DNA from: Betaproteobacteria bacterium
Lineage (GTDB): Bacteria; Pseudomonadota; Gammaproteobacteria; Burkholderiales; Casimicrobiaceae
Assembly: GCA_013298765.1 (NCBI GenBank)
Contig: JAAFJA010000016.1
Coordinates: forward strand, 1 to 64,000
DNA length: 64,000 nt
Direction: 5' to 3'
Positions 1 through 7,874 of this stretch are shown in pieces; within the stretch, counting starts at the first letter, position 1; each line of letters starts with the position of its first letter. The notes under the pieces were generated by a model, which was not told where the DNA came from, did no database searches, and saw only the letters and a list, made by a program, of their open reading frames with translations. The translations under genes and the position numbers were made by a program.

Positions 1-552
1 CGAAGGACACCATGTTGATCATCTTCGAATGGAAGATGCCTCGATCGATTGGCATCATCCCCTCCGTCAGGATCGCCTGAAACACCGACGGGTCTCCACC
101 GCGCACCCACTCCCTGGTGAGAATCGCGACCTTATCCCTCCACCGCTCTCCATCGTTTGGACCAAGGATCATGGATTGGGCCCAGAACGTTCCAGAGCCT
201 CCCCATCGAGACTCCATGAGCAGCTCCAGCGCGATGTGAAGACCCAGTCTTCGATCGAAGACCCAGGCTCCATGCCAAGCCTCCTCGATCGAGACACGAG
301 AGCCGAGTAACGGGAATTCTGCAGCTCGCATCGACATCTCGATCCACCACGATGAGTCGACGGACGAGGACGAACGACGCTCGTCGAGGCTCTCCAGCAA
401 AGAGAGCATGTGACTTCGAACTCGACCTTCTCGACCTTCTTCGATGCCTTCCCGAATCTCTCCGATGATCTCTCGAGGGACGTCCAGCGGAAGCGATTCG
501 ACCGCGAACCTAGCGGCCACGAGCAATGGATCAATCGGTCTTGGAGAGCCCA
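1..552 (-). CDS. hypothetical protein, 3' end outside window
   Basis: The frame is open from ATG at 552 to the window edge (184 codons, no stop), so the C-terminus is missing. It begins MGSPRPIDPLLVAARF. Composition is balanced and third positions are GC-rich, unlike the Arg/Ser-rich opposite frames. The middle part is helical and Trp-containing (SSWWIEMSMRAAEF). It follows 556-801 with a 3-nt gap and has a weak purine-rich stretch (GAGGGCG) upstream, so it is probably the last visible gene of the 1-2507 unit. I do not recognise a family. Confidence 0.7.
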
Positions 553-555
553 TGA

Positions 556-801
556 TCACGCCCTCGACTTGTGCCTTTGACAATGACGGCTACGCCCATA
601 GGAGCGAAAACACGATCCGAAGAGTCCACGCGCCGCAGAACCATGGCGCATGGGTTTGTTGCGCAACCCGAGCGGACCATCGTTCTGCGAGATGGACGTT
701 GAGCTGTACTTGACGGTGGACATCGACAAGCCGCATGGCGCAAACCTGCTCGACGAGCGCTTCGAGTCCGTCATCATCCTGTAGATCGCGGCAGGAATCA
801 T
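556..801 (-). CDS. small basic hypothetical protein, frame uncertain
   Basis: An 81-aa frame whose ATG overlaps the stop of the phosphatase-like gene as ATGA, the coupling used across this window. Third codon positions are GC-rich. Against it, the product is rich in Arg and Ser with almost no acidic residues, as in shadow frames. The alternative frame over 590-800 gives a more protein-like sequence (DLQDDDGLEALVEQ...) but has no good start codon. One of the two is probably real; a frameshift is possible. Confidence 0.35.
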   Translation of the reverse strand: MIPAAIYRMMTDSKRSSSRFAPCGLSMSTVKYSSTSISQNDGPLGLRNKPMRHGSAARGLFGSCFRSYGRSRHCQRHKSRA

Positions 802-1325
802 GGCTGCCCGCTCGTGGAGGAGTTCGTTCCAGGAACCTGTTCGACGTCCCCCGCGAGCCACAACAACTCGTAGATGGTTCGGTTGAAGGGAAGAGACGGA
901 GCCTTCGTCTGCCTTCTCCTGGATCCTGCGTCCTCTGGAATTCCGCTGTCGACCATCCACTGTGCGACCGCGCCCGAGCGCCAGATCCCAGCGTGGCAGT
1001 GAACACAGAGCGCGTAGCGTTCATCGCTCTCGAGGAGACCCGAGACAAACGACTCGATGTCCTTGGCTCCTGACAGCGACGGCCACGGCGGGTTGTTGGC
1101 CATCGCTCGATCGTAATCGAAGCAGTCGTGGCCGCTGTCGTGGACAGCGACGATCAGCGAAGGACCGTCCTTCAGCATCCTCAACGGCGATGGCCCGTCG
1201 CACGACACCTCGAAGCCCACCCACGCGCGCGGACTCCGCGCGTATGGGTGCCCCGCGGAAAATCCGTCCCGAAGAGCGCACGTCGCCTCTTCCATGGAAA
1301 ACGTTGAGACCGACCAGATCGACAT
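798..1325 (-). CDS. protein tyrosine phosphatase-like protein (paralogue 1 of 3)
   Basis: A 175-aa protein starting at ATG 1325 behind a clear AAGGAG. The PTP signature HCHAGIWRSG contains nucleophile Cys110 and Arg116 of the phosphate loop. An Asp/His-rich stretch around residues 62-70 (VHDSGHDCFDYD) could hold the general acid, and FNRTIYELL near the C-terminus resembles the Asn-containing helix of small phosphatases. Cysteine phosphatases of this fold remove phosphate from Tyr/Ser/Thr or small molecules; the substrate here is unknown. Paralogues lie at 10189-10713 and 56796-57335. Its stop overlaps the next start. Family call is by motif only. Confidence 0.75.
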   Translation of the reverse strand: MSIWSVSTFSMEEATCALRDGFSAGHPYARSPRAWVGFEVSCDGPSPLRMLKDGPSLIVAVHDSGHDCFDYDRAMANNPPWPSLSGAKDIESFVSGLLESDERYALCVHCHAGIWRSGAVAQWMVDSGIPEDAGSRRRQTKAPSLPFNRTIYELLWLAGDVEQVPGTNSSTSGQP

Positions 1326-1365
1326 CCTCAGCTCCTTGGCTGACAGCAGGAAGAGTGAACGCAGC

Positions 1366-2115
1366 TCAAGATCGAGGCAACGTCTTGAACAAGACGCCGA
1401 CGCCGATCGCGGAGACCGCGGCGGACAACGCGAACACTCCGTAGAGTGAGCCCGAGACACCCACATTGAAGAGCCCGAGCGCCAGCAAGAAGCACACGCT
1501 CGCGAGCACGACGGCCCATCCCTTCGCCCCGAATCGGTCGCGATACACGAGGCGACCGGCGCCTTGGTTGCCGACTCGAGCCCGAACGAGCTTCGACACC
1601 GCGACGGCCAGCGATCGGTACGGAGCCGCTGGCGATAGACCACGACCCCGACTGGAGTCCCCGTCGACGAGCTCGACCAACGTCTCCGTCTCCTCGAGGA
1701 TCCACCGCTCGCACCAGGACTTGGCTTCCGCGATCGCAGCGCTTTCCTCTCCGTCGATGACGCGGGTCTCAGCGAGGATCGAGCTCTCGTTGAGCACCCA
1801 AGCCACGACCTCCATCGGAGGGAGCGTCGGCTGCTCGTGGTGCACGACCGCGACGAGCAGTCGGAAGGGGCCTGCGTCCGCGGCGTACACCACGGTCGCG
1901 AGGTCGGTCTTCGCCCATTGAATCCGGTTCATACTCGAGCCCTGGCCGCGGAGGAGTCCGCGAGGACTCCCGACGTACACCTCTCTGCAGAATCGATCAA
2001 GGCGGAGGCCGAGCGCGGTGCGTCCGAGAGCCACATGCACCTCCCCAAGTAGAGAAGGCGGTTTCTCCTCGATCCGCAGACCATCTCCATCCACCTCCAG
2101 CGAACGGATCGGCAT
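1366..2115 (-). CDS. membrane-anchored hypothetical protein
   Basis: A 249-aa protein with a soluble N-terminal part and two adjacent hydrophobic segments near the C-terminus (about residues 198-240: GWAVVLASVCFLLALGLF, then YGVFALSAAVSAIGVGVLF), predicting a membrane hairpin. The start is uncertain. ATG at 2115 has only a weak GAGAG upstream and makes a 187-bp overlap with the upstream gene. ATG at 1932 (MNRIQWAKTD) would form a neat ATGA overlap, but the frame upstream of it still looks coding (DGDGLRIEEKPPSLLGEV). A frameshift between the two genes is an alternative. No family recognised. Confidence 0.7.
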   Translation of the reverse strand: MPIRSLEVDGDGLRIEEKPPSLLGEVHVALGRTALGLRLDRFCREVYVGSPRGLLRGQGSSMNRIQWAKTDLATVVYAADAGPFRLLVAVVHHEQPTLPPMEVVAWVLNESSILAETRVIDGEESAAIAEAKSWCERWILEETETLVELVDGDSSRGRGLSPAAPYRSLAVAVSKLVRARVGNQGAGRLVYRDRFGAKGWAVVLASVCFLLALGLFNVGVSGSLYGVFALSAAVSAIGVGVLFKTLPRS

Positions 2116-2507
2116 TCTCTCGCCCGACGAAGAGCCTTCGCTGCGCAGCGGCCCGGCGGCGTGACCAACGCAAAGGTCACGCCAGCGAGCAGCTCAGCAA
2201 ACCACCGCAGGATCGCGCGGGGCTCGCTCGGACAGGGTTGAGCATGCACGTCGTCGGTGTCGCTGACCGCGATCTCTTCGCAGTGCGTGCACTGCAAAAG
2301 GTACGGCTCTTCGATGGTCGACGAGAAGTAGTTTGGCGGGAGAGAACGCGCAAAGCAGTGCGATCCAGGTGCCTCTTCTCCCGCGGAATATCCAGCGCGA
2401 GGGCGCTCTGGCATCCACGGGAACTCGTCGTAGTGGCATCCGGTGCCGTCGCAGCTCCGCTCGCGCAGTCGATAGGGGCCTGGTCGTCGCTCGTGACGTT
2501 GAGCCAT
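1929..2507 (-). CDS. Cys-rich putative zinc-binding protein, first gene of unit
   Basis: Starts at ATG 2507, one nucleotide after the predicted transcription start of the promoter at 2515-2543, so the mRNA would be leaderless; no SD is present. Cysteine pairs (CDGTGCH near residue 19, CTHCEE near 74) suggest a metal-binding fold, followed by a hydrophobic stretch (FAELLAGVTFALV). The last 60 or so residues look out of frame because the downstream gene is read in another frame there. Either the tail is real or a frameshift joins this to 1366-2115. No family recognised. Confidence 0.6.
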   Translation of the reverse strand: MAQRHERRPGPYRLRERSCDGTGCHYDEFPWMPERPRAGYSAGEEAPGSHCFARSLPPNYFSSTIEEPYLLQCTHCEEIAVSDTDDVHAQPCPSEPRAILRWFAELLAGVTFALVTPPGRCAAKALRRARECRSVRWRWMEMVCGSRRNRLLYLGRCMWLSDAPRSASALIDSAERCTSGVLADSSAARARV

Positions 2508-2514
2508 GCGGAGC

Positions 2515-2543
2515 GTCCTACCCCGGCCATCGACTTCGGTCAA
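2515..2543 (-). promoter_or_regulatory. sigma70-like promoter for 2507 gene (leaderless)
   Basis: On the minus strand: -35 TTGACC, 17-nt spacer, -10 TAGGAC, 6 nt, then C-ATG of the 1929-2507 gene. A second TTGACT lies 40 nt upstream. Face to face with the plus-strand promoter at 2553-2581. Confidence 0.6.
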
Positions 2544-2552
2544 CAGCGAAGA

Positions 2553-2581
2553 TTGACATGCTCTTCCGTCGACGCTAACAG
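2553..2581 (+). promoter_or_regulatory. sigma70-like promoter for the 2621-6179 unit
   Basis: Perfect -35 TTGACA, 17-nt spacer, -10 TAACAG. The predicted start leaves a leader of about 33 nt with GAGGAG before ATG 2621. It forms a compact divergent control region with 2515-2543. Confidence 0.6.
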
Positions 2582-2620
2582 TCAACAAGGACGATCAGTC
2601 CACAGAGGAGTAGCGACATC

Positions 2621-3319
2621 ATGACTGTCTCGACGCGACCCTACGCCATGGAGCCGAAGATTCTGACGATCCCGCCTGATCCGCGAGCGATGGAGATCGT
2701 TCGTCGGCGGGCGCCAGAGGGCTTCCAGAACTCGCTCATCGATCGCGAGTACGCGCTTCGATCAGCGCTCGGAGAGCTCGTGCTGCAAGGGCTCGCGCCT
2801 GCGGACTGGACCTCGGAGGAGCGCGTTCTTTCGCTGCTCGAGGACAAGATCGCAGCCTCCACCGCGCTCACCAACCCGGGGCGCGTGCGCGACGCCGAGC
2901 GCATCTTGCGAGAGGGGCTCGCGGGGTCGACCGGCCACTACATCGGGCTCCGCTCTTGGCACGCGCTGCTCAATGAGCACGGCGTGGAGAGCGAGGGATA
3001 CATGCCGACGCAGCATCGCTTCGGCTTCGGCCGCGCATGGGAGGAGGACAGCGGCCGTCTCCCGAAGAAGCCCCACTACGCGAGGGAGTGGCTCGAGGCT
3101 ACGGCCGAGTCCGGGAAGCGATGGGCCGCCATCGTGCCGTGCGCATGGAGCATGGCGGAGCACATCCTGTGCGGGCCCCCTTGGATCGCTGAGCTGTACC
3201 GAACGGGGCTCGGGCTGTGGCTCTGGAGGTCCGAGCCCTACGCGCCTCAGTGGGCTCTGATCGTGCGGCCCGGAGAGGGGCTCCCTTGGCCCCTCGAAGA
3301 GGCTGCGCCCCCCACGTAG
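2621..3319 (+). CDS. hypothetical protein, paralogue of 5173-5847
   Basis: A 232-aa soluble protein, first in the plus-strand unit, with GAGGAG 10 nt before ATG. It shares with the 5173-5847 product the opening PPDPRA / PTDPRA, the GLAPxxW motif, an AxRIL segment and a central LPK. The two are therefore duplicates at the ends of one operon. The C-terminal third is Trp-rich (LGLWLWRSEPYAPQW). No transmembrane segment or known domain is visible; function unknown. Confidence 0.8.
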   Translation: MTVSTRPYAMEPKILTIPPDPRAMEIVRRRAPEGFQNSLIDREYALRSALGELVLQGLAPADWTSEERVLSLLEDKIAASTALTNPGRVRDAERILREGLAGSTGHYIGLRSWHALLNEHGVESEGYMPTQHRFGFGRAWEEDSGRLPKKPHYAREWLEATAESGKRWAAIVPCAWSMAEHILCGPPWIAELYRTGLGLWLWRSEPYAPQWALIVRPGEGLPWPLEEAAPPT

Positions 3320-3372
3320 CCCCGCGACGCGCTCGCCGCCGCCGCGCAAGAACGAGTGAAGGGACGGACGAC

Positions 3373-4011
3373 GTGATCGAAATTGACAAAGCCATCGCAG
3401 CGCTCTCGGCCGAGCAGCAGCGCGAGTGGACAGCGACGCACGATGGACATGTTGGCGACGGATGCGCGCTGATTGCACAGTGGACGCCCGAGGCTCGCCG
3501 CGCTGTCGAGGTAGCGCTACACGACTACGCGCTCGCAAGCAACGACGCGCGAGGCGTGCTTGGAGAGATCGCTCGGTGGTCCCGTCGGCTCGGCGTCGCG
3601 CTCGCGTGCGTCGTCGCTCGGGAGGCGCTGCGCTACGTCCCCGAAGGCGAGTTGCGACCTCTGCGCGCGATCGAGACCGCAGAGCGCTGGACGCGCGGCG
3701 AGGCGACTGTGGAGGAGTGTCGCCAGGCAGCCTCCGCCGCCTCCTCCGCCTACGCCGCCTCCGCCGCAGCCTACGCCGCCAACGCCGCCAACGCCGCAGC
3801 CTACGCCGACGCCGACGCCGCCGCCGCCAACGCCGCCTACGCCGCCTCATACACCGCCGACGCCTCCGCCGATGCCGCCTCCGCCGTCGCCGAAAACTCA
3901 TCCGCCGTCGACGGCGATTGGACTCGCGCGCGGGACGCCGAGCTGCGCCGACTGTGCATCGTGGTCGGGGAGTCGCTGCGTACCGGGGCTGTGAGTGAGT
4001 GGATGGGGTGA
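3373..4011 (+). CDS. Ala-repeat protein, Imm5-like immunity family (tentative)
   Basis: A 212-aa protein from GTG 3373, preceded by GAAGGGACGGA, a leader also found before GTG 4736. The N-terminal half carries WTPEARRAVEVALHDYAL and a core VAREALRYVPEGELRPLRAI followed by ERWTRGEA. This architecture, an AE-rich helix then a low-complexity Ala tract, resembles proteins annotated as putative immunity protein (Imm5-like). Residues about 120-175 are AYAA/ANAA repeats. Close paralogue at 4089-4739 and more distant ones at 35756-38884 and 57707. Start chosen by frame and leader. Function inferred weakly. Confidence 0.75.
   Translation: MIEIDKAIAALSAEQQREWTATHDGHVGDGCALIAQWTPEARRAVEVALHDYALASNDARGVLGEIARWSRRLGVALACVVAREALRYVPEGELRPLRAIETAERWTRGEATVEECRQAASAASSAYAASAAAYAANAANAAAYADADAAAANAAYAASYTADASADAASAVAENSSAVDGDWTRARDAELRRLCIVVGESLRTGAVSEWMG
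3732..3895 (+). repeat. GCC-rich tandem coding repeat
   Basis: Imperfect tandem repeats of GCCGCC plus TAC, AAC, TCC or GAC, encoding Ala-Ala-Tyr/Asn/Ser/Asp units inside the 3373-4011 gene. Such tracts can vary in copy number by slippage in steps of three. Confidence 0.8.
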
Positions 4012-4088
4012 CCCGCTGCCACGGGACCGCTCGCGAGTGCGCGGTCGATCTCGCGGCAGAGAGCCACACACGTAATCAAGAGGACGCA

Positions 4089-4739
4089 ATGGACGCAATA
4101 ACCGCAGCAATCGCCGCACTTCCGAGTGAGCAGCAGAGCGAGTGGGCCGAGTTGCAGCACAACACGCGGGACCCGCTCGACTCGCTCTCTCAATGGACGC
4201 CCGAAGCCCGCCGCGCCGTCGAGGTGGCCCTACACGACTACGCACTCGCGAGCGACGACGCGCGAGACGTGCTCCGAGAGATCACGCGGTGGTCTCACCG
4301 AATCGGTCGGTGGCTCGCGTGCCGCGTTGCGCGCGAGTCGCTGCGCTACGTCCCGGAGGTTGAGAACCGTCCGCGCCGCGCGATTGAGACCACAGAGCGG
4401 TGGCTGCGTGGAGAGGCGAGCGCAGAGGAGCGCGAGGATACCTATCACTCTGCTCGCATCTACTCCCACGACATCCAGGTCGCGACCAACTACGTCCCCA
4501 GCGAGACTACCAACGCAGCCATCGCCGCGGCCTCCGCCGTTGGCTACAGCGACCGAGCCAGCTATGCCGCCGCCGACGCCGCCGCCCGAGCCAGAGCTGT
4601 CCAGTGTGCCGCTTGGCACCCTGCTCTGCGCGCGGAGCTGCGCCGACTGTGCAGCGTGATCGCTAACGAGATCGCGACCGCGCTCGACGTGCTCGGCGAG
4701 CCAGCGGCGCGTGATCGCGCGAAGGGACGGAAGCTGTGA
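4089..4739 (+). CDS. Imm5-like family protein, paralogue of 3373-4011
   Basis: A 216-aa protein with AAGAGGA upstream of ATG 4089. The first 130 residues align almost without gaps to the neighbouring 3373-4011 product: SLSQWTPEARRAVEVALHDY, then VARESLRYVPEVENRPRRAI and ERWLRGEAS. The second half diverges and has a shorter Ala-rich tract (ASYAAADAAARARA). Both end with an ELRRLCS/I helix. This is a tandem duplication in which the core is kept and the repeat region has drifted. Confidence 0.8.
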   Translation: MDAITAAIAALPSEQQSEWAELQHNTRDPLDSLSQWTPEARRAVEVALHDYALASDDARDVLREITRWSHRIGRWLACRVARESLRYVPEVENRPRRAIETTERWLRGEASAEEREDTYHSARIYSHDIQVATNYVPSETTNAAIAAASAVGYSDRASYAAADAAARARAVQCAAWHPALRAELRRLCSVIANEIATALDVLGEPAARDRAKGRKL

Positions 4740-5176
4740 TCTGGTCAGACTACCCGCTTGGGTCGACCGCGACCCACGACCGCTACGAGCTCAGTACGCT
4801 CACCGAGACGATCGCGCCGCGCGCCGATGGCTCGTATCTTTGGATCGCGAGCGTCGAGTGCGACAGGATCGCTGGACAGGACTCGTGCATCGCCCTCGTG
4901 TACGGGCTGGCCTCGCGAGAAGTGGCCAAGGTCGTGGCGGCCGAGCGACTCGCCGCTGCGATCGAAGCGATGAACGTGAGCGATGCCGAGTTCACGGCGC
5001 TCGCGCGGAGCGTTGTCGGGAATCGAGGGTGGCGTGATGCGCTGCAGAGTGTGGGTGTTGGCTCTGTCGCTGTCGAGCGCTGGTCGCGTGGCGATCGACT
5101 GCCGAAGGATGCGCTACGACCGCGCAGCGTGCTCGCGATTCGCCGATTTCTCGAGGAAAGAGGCGGTGCGCAGTGA
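4736..5176 (+). CDS. hypothetical protein with HTH-like C-terminus
   Basis: A 146-aa protein from GTG 4736 (GTGA overlap with the preceding stop) behind the repeated GAAGGGACGGA leader. The last 45 residues (VGVGSVAVERWSRGDRLP, then R..SVLAIRRFLEE) look like the recognition part of an XRE/Cro HTH, where a helix is followed by W-x-x-G-x-x-x-P. The N-terminal half is beta-rich and unrecognised. Possibly a DNA-binding regulator of this unit. Confidence 0.7.
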   Translation: MIWSDYPLGSTATHDRYELSTLTETIAPRADGSYLWIASVECDRIAGQDSCIALVYGLASREVAKVVAAERLAAAIEAMNVSDAEFTALARSVVGNRGWRDALQSVGVGSVAVERWSRGDRLPKDALRPRSVLAIRRFLEERGGAQ

Positions 5177-5847
5177 GGCTCCTACACCTCCCAACCGACC
5201 CCCGAGCGATCGCCGTAACAGCAACGTACGACCTCCGCCAAGAGGACGAGCTGCGCGCCGCTGTCGAGGCGATCGAGACCCACGGTCTCGCCCCGAGCGG
5301 CTGGGCCGATCACATCGACCTGCGCGCCCTGCCGTTTGCGTTGCGCAACCCGCTTGCCATCGCGAGCGCCGAGCGAATCCTGACCGACGAGCTGTCTGCT
5401 GCCGTCACGCGCGCGTTCGCTTGCAAGAGCTCCTTCGAGGAAGACCTTCGAAAAGGCTATGGAGGAGTCATCTCGTACAGCGCCGCTCGATCCTGTGTGT
5501 TCTACAACCACGACGGATTCGAGGCCGCTCGCCGGGTGCCTGGTGGAGCTTTGCCTTACGCGGACGGGTGGACGTGGGGAGACGTCGGGCCTCGCAGGCT
5601 TCCCAAGAATTTCAAACGCGAGGAGGGCTTGGTCTCCTGGCCAGCCGCCTTCGCATACGCCGCCCATGTCGGGGCCGATTGGCAGCGCGCAGTGTACGCG
5701 CTCGGTCTCGCTCCGGCTCACTTGCATCGCTATGACGTTTCACTCGGAGCCTACCGCGATCGCTGGCACATCATCGTCAACGACGGCGACGGATGGGAGC
5801 TTCCAGAGCTGGAGATCGACCCAAACTACAAGCAGGATCAACGATGA
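5173..5847 (+). CDS. hypothetical protein, paralogue of 2621-3319
   Basis: A 224-aa protein whose GTG start overlaps the previous stop (GTGA). Shared with 2621-3319: PTDPRA at the N-terminus, GLAPSGW, AERIL, and RRLPKNF mid-protein. The C-terminus is acidic with aromatic residues. No signal peptide or membrane segment. Function unknown. Confidence 0.8.
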   Translation: MRLLHLPTDPRAIAVTATYDLRQEDELRAAVEAIETHGLAPSGWADHIDLRALPFALRNPLAIASAERILTDELSAAVTRAFACKSSFEEDLRKGYGGVISYSAARSCVFYNHDGFEAARRVPGGALPYADGWTWGDVGPRRLPKNFKREEGLVSWPAAFAYAAHVGADWQRAVYALGLAPAHLHRYDVSLGAYRDRWHIIVNDGDGWELPELEIDPNYKQDQR

Positions 5848-6179
5848 GCGCCAAGCGAGCCAGAGATGCAGCGAAGAGGATGCTTCGCGCCTGTTTCCCT
5901 CGAATCACGAACACGCGAGCGCAAGGGAGGCATGACTGCTGGACGCGCGTCGTCCTCTATAAAACTCCGCCAGAACCTATGCCGAGAGACGAGATCGAGC
6001 GAAGGATCGCGCGAAGCAGAGCCAGGAAAGCAGTCGCCGACCTACGAAAGCAACAAAGAAAAGCGAGACGCATCGCCTATCTGCAGCGACGCATCGAGCG
6101 ACTGCTGATGGCTGGTTCAAAAGGCAAAGCACGTCGAGCTGCACGCAGATTGAGCCGACTCCATTCTGACGTAGAATGA
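5844..6179 (+). CDS. small highly basic protein
   Basis: A 111-aa protein, ATGA-coupled to the preceding gene and last in the plus-strand unit. It is very rich in Arg and Lys (for example KAVADLRKQQRKARRIAYLQ) with probable long helices, suggesting nucleic-acid binding. Its first residues (MSAKRAR) match those of the small basic product at 22880-23041. Its stop codon lies in the right arm of the hairpin at 6154-6185. Confidence 0.65.
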   Translation: MSAKRARDAAKRMLRACFPRITNTRAQGRHDCWTRVVLYKTPPEPMPRDEIERRIARSRARKAVADLRKQQRKARRIAYLQRRIERLLMAGSKGKARRAARRLSRLHSDVE

Positions 6180-6185
6180 GTCGGC
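6154..6185. terminator. bidirectional hairpin at convergent gene ends
   Basis: Left arm GCCGACTCCATTCT and right arm AGAATGAGTCGGC pair over 13 bp with one bulged C and a 5-nt loop. It sits between the converging genes ending at 6179 and 6210. No T-run follows on either strand, so termination is inferred from position and stem strength. Confidence 0.6.
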
Positions 6186-6209
6186 TGAGCGAGCCGCTCG
6201 TTCGGTGAA

Positions 6210-6710
6210 TCAGCCAGCGTAGCCAGCTTTGGCTCGCACGAGTCCCACGGACTCCGCCAGCCCGCGGAGCTTCGCCTCCCGGGAACGCTCCCTCGCTGCG
6301 TCCGCGTATCGGTGCGCATCGACCCTGCGCTCCGCGACCGCCGCGCATCGATCGGCCTCGATCTCGAGCACCGCCACCAGCTCGTCCGAGGACTGCACGC
6401 GAGAGCGAAGCTGCCCGAGCAAGACGAGCTCGGCCAGCAGATCGCACGCCGCTTGTTCGATCGACTTCTTCGACTCTTTCGCATCGGAAGGAGCTGGCTG
6501 CTCCTCGACGTCGAGCTCGAGCTGATCGGCGGTGCGCATCACGACCCGCCAAGCGCCATCGTCGCGGAGAGCCACCCAGACCTCCGCCGAGTCGTTCGCT
6601 CGCTGGTGGATCTGCACCACCATCCCGTGCTCACCCGAGTCGATGTCTTTGACCCGGTCGCCCTCTTGAGGGTGCCAAGCATGTCCTGTTCCATCCACGC
6701 TCATGCTCAT
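6210..6710 (-). CDS. hypothetical protein with coiled-coil C-terminus
   Basis: A 166-aa protein starting MSMSVDGTGHAW behind AAGGAG at ideal spacing; an upstream in-frame start is less likely. The N-terminal half is beta-rich (GDRVKDIDSGEHGMVVQI... VWVALRDDGAWRVV), like a small SH3/KOW-type barrel. The C-terminal half is Ala/Glu/Arg-rich and helical. No family recognised. Last gene of the long minus-strand block. Confidence 0.75.
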   Translation of the reverse strand: MSMSVDGTGHAWHPQEGDRVKDIDSGEHGMVVQIHQRANDSAEVWVALRDDGAWRVVMRTADQLELDVEEQPAPSDAKESKKSIEQAACDLLAELVLLGQLRSRVQSSDELVAVLEIEADRCAAVAERRVDAHRYADAARERSREAKLRGLAESVGLVRAKAGYAG

Positions 6711-6788
6711 CGTCTTCTCCTTCAATCCGTGCGCTGTTCGAGCCGAATCGCTCTCGCAGAGCATGTCGATCATGACCATTTAGTCGAG

Positions 6789-6802
6789 GAATGCAAGCAT
6801 TC
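6789..6802. promoter_or_regulatory. inverted repeat GAATGC-AA-GCATTC
   Basis: A perfect 6-bp inverted repeat with a 2-nt centre in the gap between the XRE regulator gene (ends 6834) and the 6210-6710 gene. Its position suits an operator of the adjacent regulator, which is inference. Confidence 0.35.
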
Positions 6803-6833
6803 TGCGTTCGATACCGTGGGTCGGTCGAACGAG

Positions 6834-7172
6834 TCACTCAGAGAGGACAGCCATGATCGCGTCGAGCTGCTCCTTCGTCAGGCCGGGCCACGCCCGCGCG
6901 AGCTTGGCGCCCACCTCCAGATGAAGCGCCGTGACGCCGCGGGCCGTCAAGAGGAAGGAGCCGCGTGTCTGCTGGGCGCTCGCGAGCAGCTCGGCCGGAT
7001 CGATGCCGAAGAACTTCGCCGCAGTCACGATCACCGCTGGCTTGAACGGGTAGCTGGTCCCGCGCTCCACCGTGGAGACGTACGTCAGAGAAACGCCCAT
7101 GGCCGTCGCGGTGTCCCTGAGCGTCCGATTGGCTCGCTTCCTTGCTGCGCGAAAGTCATCTCCGAAGCTCAT
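6834..7172 (-). CDS. XRE-family transcriptional regulator
   Basis: A 112-aa protein, ATGA-coupled to 7169-7828. Residues 1-65 form a standard Cro/CI HTH: FRAARKRANRTLRDTATAMG, then SLTYVSTVERG and KPAVIVTAAKFFGID. The C-terminal 45 residues are not recognised. XRE proteins bind palindromic operators, and the inverted repeat at 6789-6802 lies just downstream. Probably controls its own neighbourhood. Confidence 0.85.
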   Translation of the reverse strand: MSFGDDFRAARKRANRTLRDTATAMGVSLTYVSTVERGTSYPFKPAVIVTAAKFFGIDPAELLASAQQTRGSFLLTARGVTALHLEVGAKLARAWPGLTKEQLDAIMAVLSE

Positions 7173-7828
7173 GGCTTGCACCACCGGCAGTCATGAACGG
7201 GTTTTGGATAACCAGACTTGACCCAAGCATCGTCTGGCTCTTTCATCGAGGAGACTCCGTTCTCGAGTCGATCCATCCTCTCTTCGTAGCTCTCGATCAG
7301 CAGCGATGCATGCACGGATGGATGCGATTCTCTCACTTCTTTTTGAGACAGCTTTGGCGAGAGCGGTCCAAACTGCTCGATGCCGACGGCCCGCCTTCCG
7401 ATGGCGAATCGCTCTGCGGTGTCCCATGGGATCCGGTCGTCTCGACGCGTCCTCTTGGCGAATTCCAGACCGATGTCTGTGACCTCCTTGGGGCGATCTC
7501 CAGAAAAGACTTCTCCCGGCTGTGCCTGGTTCATCCTTCGTCTCCATCGACCCAGAGCGTTGCCTTTTGCCGCGGAAAACTCTTTCCGGGAGGCTTTGGT
7601 GTGCCGCTCGAAGAGGGACCAAGCAGCGGCCGCAGCGCTGTTGAAATCGTCGAGCGCCTCGGTCCTGCCGAAGCGAACCCACAGAGCCTCGTACCAGGGA
7701 GCCATCTCCTCGACGACAGACTCACCTTCGTAATTTACATCGTCGCCCTTCGCCGTCGTGCTGTTGCGTTCGGAGACGCTCATGGCTTCCTCGAGATAGG
7801 CCATGGCTTCGGGAGTGAGTTTGTTCAT
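7169..7828 (-). CDS. hypothetical protein with C-terminal CxxC
   Basis: A 219-aa soluble, mainly helical protein. The last residues VHDCRWCKP resemble TDCKWCADSS at the end of the 8624-9100 product, so the two may share a metal-binding tail. Start chosen at ATG 7828 (MNKLTPEAM); a TTG four codons upstream is possible. No family recognised. Confidence 0.7.
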   Translation of the reverse strand: MNKLTPEAMAYLEEAMSVSERNSTTAKGDDVNYEGESVVEEMAPWYEALWVRFGRTEALDDFNSAAAAAWSLFERHTKASRKEFSAAKGNALGRWRRRMNQAQPGEVFSGDRPKEVTDIGLEFAKRTRRDDRIPWDTAERFAIGRRAVGIEQFGPLSPKLSQKEVRESHPSVHASLLIESYEERMDRLENGVSSMKEPDDAWVKSGYPKPVHDCRWCKP

Positions 7829-7874
7829 CGAGTAGCCCAAAGATCCATTTCAATGGCGATCAGACATCGCCTGA

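Noticed and set aside
590-1048. Alternative minus-strand frame with protein-like C-terminus (DLQDDDGLEAL...)
   Set aside because: No usable start codon downstream of the phosphatase stop; kept only as the alternative to 556-801.
2762-4069. 435-codon minus-strand open frame, extremely Arg-rich
   Set aside because: It is antisense to the GCC-rich repeat gene; runs of Arg come from reading the repeat backwards, with no start signal.
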